From positions 1 through 6,997 of the forward strand of contig CAIUZX010000495.1 in assembly GCA_903903715.1 (NCBI GenBank): a stretch of DNA of 6,997 bases, written 5' to 3'. The first letter of the stretch is position 1. Each line of letters starts with the position of its first letter. The stretch is from an uncultured Caulobacterales bacterium (GTDB taxonomy: Bacteria > Pseudomonadota > Alphaproteobacteria > Caulobacterales > Caulobacteraceae). Both the position numbers and the translations under genes were made by a program. Under the pieces are notes generated by a model. It saw only the letters and a program-made list of their open reading frames with translations. It searched no databases and had not been told where the DNA came from. This document shows positions 1 to 6,124 of this stretch, one piece after another.

Positions 1-885
1 AGCGGCTACGTGTCCAACTGGGCGGCGCTCAGCACCCTCGCACAGCGGCTGCCGAACTGTATCGTCATCTCCGATCAGCTCAACCACGCCTCGATGATCG
101 AGGGCATTCGCCACAGCGGCGCGGAGTGCAAGATCTTCAAGCACAACGACCTGGTCGATCTTGAAGCCAAGCTCGCGGCGGTGGAGCCGGGGCGGCCGAT
201 CCTGCTGGCCTTCGAGTCCGTCTACTCGATGGATGGCGACATCGCGCCGATCAAGGAGATCTGCGATCTGGCGGACAAGTACGGCGCCATGACCTATCTC
301 GACGAGGTGCACGCCGTCGGCCTCTACGGCCCGCGCGGCGGCGGCGTCGCTGAGCGGGAAGGGCTGATGGACCGCCTGACCATCATCGAAGGCACGCTGG
401 GCAAGGCCTTCGGCGTGATGGGCGGCTATATCGCCGGATCCGCCGCCGTCTGTGATTTCGTGCGCAGCTTCGCCTCGGGCTTCATCTTCACCACGGCCCT
501 GCCGCCGGCGGTGGCGGCCGGGGCGATGGCCAGCATCAAGCACCTGAAGGTCAGCCAGCACGAGCGGACGCGCCAGCAGAACCGCGTCGCCAAGGTGAAG
601 CGCGAGCTCACCAAGATCCGCATTCCCTACCTTGAGAACGAGAGCCACATCATCCCGGTGATGGTCGGCGACCCAGTCAAGTGCAAGATGATCAGCGACT
701 GGCTGCTCGACAATTACGGCATCTATATTCAGCCGATCAACTATCCCACGGTGCCGAGGGGCACCGACCGCCTGCGGATCACGCCGTCGCCCGTGCATAC
801 GGACGAGGACATCGTCAAACTGGTCACGGCCCTGTCGGAACTGTGGTCGATCTGCACCCTGGCCCGCTCGTCGGCGGCCGCATGA
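1..885 (+). CDS. hemA: 5-aminolevulinate synthase, 5'-truncated by the window edge
   Basis: This PLP enzyme condenses glycine with succinyl-CoA to 5-aminolevulinate, the committed step of the C4 (Shemin) route to haem and bacteriochlorophyll; it is cytoplasmic. The reading frame is open from base 1 with SGYVSNWAAL, an internal ALAS sequence, so the GTG at position 10 is not a start; roughly the first 110 residues of a ~400-residue family lie outside. In the visible 294 residues: SDQLNHASMIEGIRHSG around 24-40 (PLP-stacking His at 29), ESVYSMDGD at 72-80, the cofactor-binding DEVHAVGLYG at 101-110, and EGTLGKAFG at 130-138 whose Lys135 should form the Schiff base. The C-terminal RLRITPSPVHTDEDI is typical. 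The stop overlaps the idi start (ATGA). In many alphaproteobacterial photosynthesis clusters hemA follows acsF and puhE, which may lie just upstream. Whether this is the sole ALAS or a photosynthesis-dedicated paralogue cannot be told here. Confidence 0.96.
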   Translation, partial: SGYVSNWAALSTLAQRLPNCIVISDQLNHASMIEGIRHSGAECKIFKHNDLVDLEAKLAAVEPGRPILLAFESVYSMDGDIAPIKEICDLADKYGAMTYLDEVHAVGLYGPRGGGVAEREGLMDRLTIIEGTLGKAFGVMGGYIAGSAAVCDFVRSFASGFIFTTALPPAVAAGAMASIKHLKVSQHERTRQQNRVAKVKRELTKIRIPYLENESHIIPVMVGDPVKCKMISDWLLDNYGIYIQPINYPTVPRGTDRLRITPSPVHTDEDIVKLVTALSELWSICTLARSSAAA

Positions 886-1451
886 CCGTTCGTCCCGCCT
901 TTTCGACACGGCCTGCAGCCGATCTCAGCCTGACCGGGGTCAGCCTGATCCCGGCGGTGGCCGACGACGGATCGATCTATCCGATTGAAAAGATGGACGC
1001 TCACCGGCGGGGCGTTCAGCACCTGGCGGTGTCGATCTTCGTCTTCAGCGGCGATGAACTTTTGCTGCAGCGCCGGGCGGACACCAAGTATCACTGCGGC
1101 GGGCTGTGGGCGAACACCTGCTGCACCCATCCGCACTGGAACGAAACCGCCGAGGACAGCGCGCGGCGCAGGCTGCGCGAGGAGATGGGCCTTGATCTGC
1201 CTTTAAAGCCCGGCGCGCAGATCGACTACGAGACCCAGGTCTCCGACGGCCTGCGCGAGAACGAGCGGGTCCGCATCTTCCACACCCAGGTCGACCGGCG
1301 CGCCGTTACGCCTGATCTCAATCCGCAGGAGGTTTCCCATGCCCGCTGGTCACCGCTCAGCGCCATCCGGCGCGACGTCGCCGAAGAGCCCTTCGCCTAC
1401 GCCCCGTGGTTTCGCATCTACCTCTCGCGGTGGTCTGAGCTCGGTCTTTAA
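882..1451 (+). CDS. idi: Isopentenyl-diphosphate delta-isomerase, type I (Nudix)
   Basis: It interconverts isopentenyl and dimethylallyl diphosphate, feeding geranylgeranyl diphosphate for the bacteriochlorophyll tail, carotenoids and quinones. The protein has 189 residues, close to the 165-190 usual for type I enzymes. Visible signatures: IYPIEKMDAHRRG at 32-44, KYHCGGLWANTCCTHPHW at 69-86 containing the catalytic Cys (Cys81) and metal-ligand His83, a Nudix-like helix SARRRLREEMGL at 93-104, and the ExE pair Glu126/Glu128 in RENERVRIF, which matches the metal/catalytic acids of the E. coli enzyme. The ATG at 882 overlaps the hemA stop by four bases, which supports translational coupling; no clear Shine-Dalgarno is seen. 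The frame is open further upstream inside hemA, but that is a shadow. A GTG at 957 would give a shorter protein nearer Rhodobacter Idi, so the start has some uncertainty. In Rhodobacter idi sits beside bchP; here it is paired with hemA. Confidence 0.96.
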   Translation: MTVRPAFSTRPAADLSLTGVSLIPAVADDGSIYPIEKMDAHRRGVQHLAVSIFVFSGDELLLQRRADTKYHCGGLWANTCCTHPHWNETAEDSARRRLREEMGLDLPLKPGAQIDYETQVSDGLRENERVRIFHTQVDRRAVTPDLNPQEVSHARWSPLSAIRRDVAEEPFAYAPWFRIYLSRWSELGL

Positions 1452-1531
1452 CGCGTTCACGTCGCGGCTGGCGCATCGCTGGCTGCACGCCGCGCCCTTC
1501 GCGCCTTGGCCGTGACCGGCGGCTGACGATC
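1452..1531. other. 80-base intergenic spacer between idi and the DUF3422 gene
   Basis: This is the only real gap in the window. I see no convincing -35/-10 pair, no TGT-N12-ACA operator of the PpsR/CrtJ type, and no stem-loop followed by a T run. A short GCGC-CCTTC-GCGC self-complementary stretch near 1493 is too weak to call a terminator. The DUF3422 frame is open across the spacer but has no ATG, GTG or TTG until 1532. The most economical reading is an untranslated spacer inside a hemA-idi-DUF3422 transcript. Confidence 0.5.
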
Positions 1532-2806
1532 TTGGCGACCAGCTCCCTTACCTGGCGGTTTCACGCCGAGCGCGACGTGCTTCTGGCCGAAGCACACGCC
1601 CGTCCCTCGACGCCCGTCGCCGCGCCCATGCTGGCGACGCGGATCGCCGCCTTGTCGGGGGAAGCTGGCGCAAAGCTCGATCGCGATCATATGGCGGCCC
1701 TCTGTCGCAAGATCGGCGCGGCGGAGCCTGGACCGAACGCGCGCTGGTGCGTGGTCGACGCCGCCACCTGGCGCCTGCGCTGGGAGCGCCACACGGAAGT
1801 CTCCACCTGGACCTTCTTTCGGCCAAAGCCCGATCCCGATATCGCGCCCTTCGCCGTCACCGCCCTCGACCTCGCGCCGCAGGACTGGCTGGCCGCCCTG
1901 CCGGGGGAGGTGATGGCCGCGGCGCATGTGGAGCTCTTACGCGAGACGCCCAAGACCATCGTCTTCGCCGAGGACATGATCGGCTCGGCGGTTGCGGGCG
2001 GCATGGCGCAGGTGACGACCGATTTTCGCCCAGGCCCTGACGGTTTCACCCGTTTCGTCGTGGTGCAGGAGGATGCGGACACCGTGCTCGGCGGCCATAT
2101 CCTGCAGCAATTGATGGAGATCGAGAGCTATCGCCTCCTGGCGCTGCTCGCCTTTCCCCTCGCCTGGCGGGCGGGGGCCGCGTTGTCCGAGCTGGAGGCT
2201 GGCGCGGCGGCCGCGGCCAACCGGATGCTCGACGAGGGCGGGGTCCAGCAGGACCGGCAACTGCTCGAGCGCCTCGCCGCCCTCGCTGGCCAGGCCGAGT
2301 CGCTCACCGGCGAGACCAGCTATCGCTTCGCGGCGGCCCGGGCCTATCACGGTCTGGTGCAGGAGCGGATCCGCCAGCTGAATGAGACGCCGCTGGGCAA
2401 TCGCCCCACCATCGGGGAGTTCATGGCCCGTCGCCTCGCCCCCGCCATGCGCACCTGCATCGCGATGGAAGACCGGCTTAGGGATGTCTCCGACCGCGTG
2501 TCCCGCACCACACAGCTCCTCTCCACCCGAGTGAGCGTGCAGGCCGAGCAGACCAATCTCAATCTGCTGGAATCCATGAACCGACGGGCGCAACTTCAAC
2601 TGCAACTGCAGGAGACCGTCGAAGGGCTCTCGGTCGTCGCCATCTCCTACTACCTGATGGGGCTGATCAAGGTGCTGCTGGAGGGGGTGGGCGAGATCCG
2701 CCACAACCTCAATCCCACCCTGGCGACGGGCTTGCTCGCGCCGTTTGTCGTGCTGCTCGTCTGGCGATTGCTGCACCGGATCCGGATGCGGATCGGGCAC
2801 AGCTAG
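1532..2806 (+). CDS. DUF3422-family membrane-anchored protein, function unknown
   Basis: The 424-residue product matches the DUF3422 family as I know it: an N-terminal FHAERDVLLAEAHARP (10-25, family consensus around HARP), a large mixed soluble domain (about 30-210), a charged helical region (about 215-355) likely to form coiled coil, then NRRAQLQLQLQETVEGLSVV (350-369) running into the first hydrophobic segment (about 366-385) and a second one (about 396-413), with a basic tail. The layout of a cytosolic domain, long helix and two C-terminal membrane segments resembles CorA-type proteins in outline, but I see no GMN motif, so transport is only speculation. The TTG at 1532 is chosen because it is the first allowed start and precedes the conserved HARP region; the next ATG at 1629 would delete it. 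No good Shine-Dalgarno precedes it. It lies 80 bases after idi and converges with the 88-aa membrane-protein gene. No function is established from the sequence. Confidence 0.87.
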   Translation: MATSSLTWRFHAERDVLLAEAHARPSTPVAAPMLATRIAALSGEAGAKLDRDHMAALCRKIGAAEPGPNARWCVVDAATWRLRWERHTEVSTWTFFRPKPDPDIAPFAVTALDLAPQDWLAALPGEVMAAAHVELLRETPKTIVFAEDMIGSAVAGGMAQVTTDFRPGPDGFTRFVVVQEDADTVLGGHILQQLMEIESYRLLALLAFPLAWRAGAALSELEAGAAAAANRMLDEGGVQQDRQLLERLAALAGQAESLTGETSYRFAAARAYHGLVQERIRQLNETPLGNRPTIGEFMARRLAPAMRTCIAMEDRLRDVSDRVSRTTQLLSTRVSVQAEQTNLNLLESMNRRAQLQLQLQETVEGLSVVAISYYLMGLIKVLLEGVGEIRHNLNPTLATGLLAPFVVLLVWRLLHRIRMRIGHS

Positions 2807-2812
2807 AGACGG

Positions 2813-3079
2813 TCAGCGCAAGAGCTCGCGTCTGCGCAGGTCCATGAGGTGAACCGGAAACGACGCCGCAAGACAGCCGGCGATCCAGAGCACGTTTGCG
2901 CCGGTCAGGGCGAACCTCAGCGCCAGAACGAGAAACAGGCCCGGCAGCAGGGCGATCAGCAGGTCGATCCGCCGCGCAGGTTCGGTCTGCCTTGGCGCGA
3001 AGACGAGATACTCGATCACCATGACGCCAAGGATCAGGTCCACCGCCGCGCCGTGGGCAAGATAGGCGGGCCAGTTCAT
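2813..3079 (-). CDS. Small hydrophobic membrane protein, unrecognised
   Basis: An 88-residue protein I do not recognise. It begins MNWPAYLAHGAAVDLILGVM and shows three hydrophobic stretches (about 8-27, 39-57 and 61-77), separated by a short charged loop APRQTEPARRID at 28-39, and ends with a basic tail DLRRRELLR. By the positive-inside rule, the basic loop and tail would not both be cytoplasmic if all three stretches span, so the topology is unclear. The ATG overlaps the tspO stop in an ATGA arrangement, which supports both the start and co-translation as the last gene of the bchG operon. The frame is open further upstream antisense-free within tspO, but that longer version is a frame shadow of tspO. 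No catalytic motif or metal-binding pattern is visible. It may be an accessory of TspO or of pigment handling; this rests only on position. Confidence 0.72.
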   Translation of the reverse strand: MNWPAYLAHGAAVDLILGVMVIEYLVFAPRQTEPARRIDLLIALLPGLFLVLALRFALTGANVLWIAGCLAASFPVHLMDLRRRELLR

Positions 3080-3585
3080 CCGAACGGTCCGTTCATCTGC
3101 AGGATGGCGGTGTTGAGCGCTGCGGCGATGCTGACCCAGACGAGATAGGGCGCAAGCAGGGCGGCGGAGAGGGGAGAGCGGCGAAGCTGAAACAGGATCA
3201 GCGCCGCAATGGACGCCCACAGCGCCGCCACCTCGATCAGGGCCAGATCCGGGCGATGCATCCGGAAGAACAACAGACTCCACAGCACGTTGAGAAAGCC
3301 GTTCAGGGCGAACAGACCGATCAGCCACTCCCGCCTTGCCTTGTCGCCCGCTGACGCGCGCCAGCCGTGGACGGCGGAGATCGTGGCCAGGGCGAAGATC
3401 GTCGTCCAGATGACGCCGAAGGCCCAGTTCGGCGGGACCCAGGCGGGCTTGTGCAGTTGCTGGTACCACGGGCCGACATCGGTCAGGGAGCCGCCCACTG
3501 CGGCGGTCACGGTCGCGCAGAGGGCCGCGACAATGACCGGGGTCAGGCGCGAGCGGGACGTGCTCGTCACATGGCTTTCCGTCAC
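3076..3585 (-). CDS. tspO: TspO/MBR family tryptophan-rich membrane protein
   Basis: TspO proteins are five-helix membrane proteins that bind porphyrins and cholesterol-like ligands; in Rhodobacter sphaeroides TspO down-regulates photosynthesis genes in response to oxygen. The 169-residue product (family about 150-180) carries the signature WYQQLHKPAWVPPNWAFGVIW (40-60), the helix FALNGFLNVLWSLLFF (92-107) and the C-terminal PYLVWVSIAAALN (146-158). Five hydrophobic segments fit at about 15-33, 53-72, 88-107, 114-133 and 139-160. The GTG at 3585 overlaps the bchP stop (GTGA), which suggests coupling. A second in-frame GTG at 3570 is preceded by GGAAAG four bases upstream and would shorten the protein by five residues; both are plausible. 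It overlaps the following 88-aa gene by four bases. Function as sensor, transporter or porphyrin-degrading enzyme cannot be decided from sequence. Confidence 0.94.
   Translation of the reverse strand: MTESHVTSTSRSRLTPVIVAALCATVTAAVGGSLTDVGPWYQQLHKPAWVPPNWAFGVIWTTIFALATISAVHGWRASAGDKARREWLIGLFALNGFLNVLWSLLFFRMHRPDLALIEVAALWASIAALILFQLRRSPLSAALLAPYLVWVSIAAALNTAILQMNGPFG
3575..3580 (-). promoter_or_regulatory. Possible Shine-Dalgarno GGAAAG for the second tspO GTG
   Basis: On the minus strand GGAAAG lies four bases before the GTG at 3570. It competes with the GTG at 3585 that overlaps the bchP stop but has no visible ribosome binding site. It may be the real initiation signal, or may help re-initiation after bchP termination. 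Confidence 0.4.
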
Positions 3586-4775
3586 GTGGCTTTTAGGCCG
3601 AGCAGGTGGCCCATGTCCTTGAAGAAGATCCGCGCGTGTGCGGCGGGATCGGCCTTGACCAGTTCCTTGTTCATATAGGCCTGCCAGGTCAGGCGCTGCA
3701 CGTCCGGATCGGCGCACATCTTCACGAAGCGCTCCCGGCGCTGGTCGTTGCGGTACCAGAAGTGCTGCATGATCCCCAGCACCCAGAAGACCTGTCCGTG
3801 GCTCTTCATGAAGGCTCTACGGGCTTTTGCGAGGGCGCGGGCGTCGCCGGTGACGAGGGCCGCCTCCACCGCGTCGGCGGCGATCCGTCCGCCGACCATG
3901 GCGTAGTAGATGCCTTCGCCGGAAGCCGGCGCGACCACGCCTGCGGCGTCTCCGGCCAGCACGATGTCCTTGCCGTTGTCCCAGCGCTTGAGCGGGCGCA
4001 TCGGGATCGGCGCGCCTTCCCGGCGGATCGTCTCGCACCCTTCCAGCGCCGTGGAGCGGCGCAAGGTCTTGATGGCGGAGCGCAGGGAAAAGCCCTTCTT
4101 GGCGCTGCCGACGCCGACGCTGGCCGTGTCGCCATGGGGAAAGATCCAGGCGTAGAAGTCGGGGGACAGGCCCCCCTGATAGAAGACGTCGCAGCGCTGG
4201 CCGTCGAAGCCCGCGCCGTTCTGTGGGGCGCGGATGATCTCGTGATAGGCGAAGACGCACTTTACGTTGTCGCCGCCCTTGATGGTCTGCTTGGCGAGCT
4301 GGGAGCGCGCGCCGTCTGCGCCGATCACCATGCGGGCGCGCACCCGCTGTTCCCGCAGGTCCCCCGCCGCACGGAAGAAGACGATGGCGTCATTGTTATA
4401 GTCGCGCTCGATCCGCTCGAAGCCGCCGGTCAGCCGGTGGGCGCCCGCCTTGGCGGCCCGCTCCCGCAGCCATTCGTCGAAGACCTCCCGGTCGACCATG
4501 CCGACAAAGCCGCCCTCGATGGGCATGTCCACCGTGGCGTCTGAGGGGGCGATCATGCGGGCGGATGTGGCGCGGGAGGCCAGCAGGCGTTCCGGGATGT
4601 CGAAGTCGCGCATCAGCCGTGGCGGGATCGCGCCGCCGCAGGGCTTGATCCGCCCGCCGCGGTCGAGCAGCAGAACTTTTCGGCCCTTGCGCGCCAGATC
4701 CGTCGCCGCCGTGGCGCCGGACGGGCCGCCGCCGACCACGACCACGTCATAGGTCTCGATATCCGTGTGGGTCAT
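3582..4775 (-). CDS. bchP: Geranylgeranyl diphosphate/geranylgeranyl-bacteriochlorophyll reductase
   Basis: BchP is an FAD- and NADPH-dependent reductase that saturates three double bonds of the geranylgeranyl tail to phytyl after BchG action; it is membrane-associated. The 397-residue length is normal. Motifs: N-terminal dinucleotide-binding VVVVGGGPSGATAA (11-24) with LLLDRGGRIKPCGGAIPP (35-52), characteristic of the geranylgeranyl reductase family; GADGARS (152-158); and the second FAD-binding segment LAGDAAGVVAPASGEGIYYA (273-292). The ATG at 4775 overlaps the stop of the PucC-like gene by one base (TGATG), with GGAG nine bases upstream. The frame is open far upstream through the PucC-like gene, but that translation is Arg-rich shadow, so the start is placed at MTHTDIETYDVVVVGG. 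The stop overlaps tspO. The order bchG, PucC-like, bchP is widely conserved in purple bacteria, which makes the assignment to bacteriochlorophyll rather than archaeal-type lipid reduction secure. Confidence 0.97.
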   Translation of the reverse strand: MTHTDIETYDVVVVGGGPSGATAATDLARKGRKVLLLDRGGRIKPCGGAIPPRLMRDFDIPERLLASRATSARMIAPSDATVDMPIEGGFVGMVDREVFDEWLRERAAKAGAHRLTGGFERIERDYNNDAIVFFRAAGDLREQRVRARMVIGADGARSQLAKQTIKGGDNVKCVFAYHEIIRAPQNGAGFDGQRCDVFYQGGLSPDFYAWIFPHGDTASVGVGSAKKGFSLRSAIKTLRRSTALEGCETIRREGAPIPMRPLKRWDNGKDIVLAGDAAGVVAPASGEGIYYAMVGGRIAADAVEAALVTGDARALAKARRAFMKSHGQVFWVLGIMQHFWYRNDQRRERFVKMCADPDVQRLTWQAYMNKELVKADPAAHARIFFKDMGHLLGLKAT

Positions 4776-6124
4776 CAGGTTGCGCTCCCGAAGCCGATCT
4801 CTCCGGTCGCCGACGATACGGCGGACTGGGGTTGGTCCTTGCCGATTCCCGCCGCGATCTTGGCGGCGATGAGGAAGATGACCGCCTCCACGCCGAAGAC
4901 GATCAGAAAGGCTGGCGCGGGCTGGTGCAGCACGCTTCGAAGGGCGTCGGAGCCTGCGGCGCCGACAAAGCCGCCGAGCGCAAAGGCGATGGCCTGCGCT
5001 GCGCCCCACACGCCCATCCTGGCGCCCGCGCTGGGAGAGCGCCCGCCGCCCGCAAGGCCCATCATCGAGCCTATGGCTGAGACCGCGAAGACGCCGTTGG
5101 CGAAGCCGAGGGCGAACACGGTCGGAGACAAGGGCCAGGCGCGGAACGCCGTGGCGCCTGCAAGGCCCGCGAGCGCGGCGGCGGAGCCGATGCATCCGGC
5201 CACGGTCCAGGTCTGCATCCACGCCTTGCGCTGACCGCCGACCCGCGCGCCGAGCACGCCGACCGTGATCATGCCAAGCAGGACGCCGCCGTGCTGCAGG
5301 CCGGAAAGCTGCGCCGACTGGCCGGGCGTCATGCCGAAGACGAGACCGGCGAAGGGCTCTAAGATCAGCTCCTGCGCGCTGTAGGCCAGCATGGAGACGA
5401 AGACGAACAGGGTGAAGTCCCGGGCGACGGGATCGCTCAGGATGTCCTGCAGCACCCCCTTGAACGGGCGGGGGGCTGGGGCGGGGGGCGCATCGTTCGC
5501 TGCGGCGAGCTCTGGCCGGTCCTCCACCCGCCAGACGGCGAACAGGGCCATCAGGAAGGCGATCCCTGCGACGCCCGAGGCGATCATGGCGAGGCGTTGG
5601 GCCGAAAAGGGCTTGAGCAGCGCGCCGGTCACGGAGGCGGAAACGACGATCCCGAAGATCATCATGATCCAGGTGATCGACGCGGCGGCGGCGCGGCGCT
5701 CCGGCGCGACGCGGGTGGCGAGGAGGGCCAGCAGCGATGTGCCTGCAGCCCCCATGCCTGCGCCGATCATGCTGTAGCCGATCAGGCCAAGGATGATCCC
5801 CAGCACCGGCATGGCGCGCAGCATGGTCACCGCGTCGGTGGCGACGATGGCGCCCAGCACCAGCACGGCCATGCCGCCGATGATGAAGGGCGTGCGGCGC
5901 CCGCCCTGATCGGAGCCGTGGCCCCAGTGCGGACGGCTGAGCTGCACCACATAGTGCCAGGCGACCAGCGCGGCGGGCAGCATCGCGGGCATCCCCGCCT
6001 CCACCACCGAAACGCGGTTGAGGGTGGACGTCGTCAGCGCCGCCACGGCGCCTACGGCGCACTGGACGAGGCCGAGCTTGAACACGCCGGGCCAGGAGAG
6101 GCCCGCAGATGTGGGACGCGTCAT
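4775..6124 (-). CDS. BCD-family MFS protein (PucC/LhaA/Bch2-like) bacteriochlorophyll delivery
   Basis: A 449-residue polytopic protein of the major facilitator superfamily, bacteriochlorophyll delivery (PucC) family. Its relatives help assemble light-harvesting complexes, probably by passing bacteriochlorophyll; the paralogue between bchP and bchG is often called Bch2 or Orf428. About 12 hydrophobic segments are visible, split by a Pro/Ala-rich central loop (about 200-222). Family motifs: SRPHWGHGSDQGGRRTPFI (63-81, the MFS loop 2-3 motif), AQELILEPFAGLVFGM (250-265) and RMGVWGAAQAIAFALGG (369-385). Start: the ATG at 6124 overlaps the bchG stop (ATGA) and has a strong GGAGGT five bases upstream; the longer open frame to 6310 is a bchG shadow. 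The stop overlaps bchP by one base. I do not give a symbol because the sequence alone does not separate PucC, LhaA and Bch2, though the position favours Bch2. Confidence 0.94.
   Translation of the reverse strand: MTRPTSAGLSWPGVFKLGLVQCAVGAVAALTTSTLNRVSVVEAGMPAMLPAALVAWHYVVQLSRPHWGHGSDQGGRRTPFIIGGMAVLVLGAIVATDAVTMLRAMPVLGIILGLIGYSMIGAGMGAAGTSLLALLATRVAPERRAAAASITWIMMIFGIVVSASVTGALLKPFSAQRLAMIASGVAGIAFLMALFAVWRVEDRPELAAANDAPPAPAPRPFKGVLQDILSDPVARDFTLFVFVSMLAYSAQELILEPFAGLVFGMTPGQSAQLSGLQHGGVLLGMITVGVLGARVGGQRKAWMQTWTVAGCIGSAAALAGLAGATAFRAWPLSPTVFALGFANGVFAVSAIGSMMGLAGGGRSPSAGARMGVWGAAQAIAFALGGFVGAAGSDALRSVLHQPAPAFLIVFGVEAVIFLIAAKIAAGIGKDQPQSAVSSATGEIGFGSAT

Noticed and set aside
681..881. N-terminal extension of Idi inside hemA
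   Set aside because: It overlaps hemA in another frame and is unlike any Idi N-terminus; ATG 882 fits the overlap arrangement.
1452..1531. PpsR/CrtJ-type operator or promoter in the only intergenic gap
   Set aside because: No TGT-N12-ACA pair and no plausible -35/-10 hexamers were found by eye.
2776..2785. Perfect palindrome CCGGATCCGG near the convergent junction as a terminator or operator
   Set aside because: It lies inside the DUF3422 coding region, has no loop and no T run, and such short palindromes are expected in GC-rich DNA.
1937..2800. Minus-strand 287-codon frame opposite the DUF3422 gene
   Set aside because: Its product is rich in His, Gln, Gly and Arg with no domain, and the opposite strand encodes a recognisable family.
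3080..3469. Longer version of the small membrane protein (218 codons)
   Set aside because: The extra N-terminus is a shadow of tspO; the ATG overlapping the tspO stop gives a compact hydrophobic protein.
3606..4544. Long plus-strand open frame (312 codons) opposite bchP
   Set aside because: It is exactly antisense to a strongly supported gene; its translation has no recognisable domain and reflects GC-rich third positions.
4776..6062. Extension of the bchP frame far upstream to give an 826-residue protein
   Set aside because: The added part is out of frame over the PucC-like gene, is extremely Arg-rich and lacks any motif; the N-terminal FAD motif sits right after ATG 4775.
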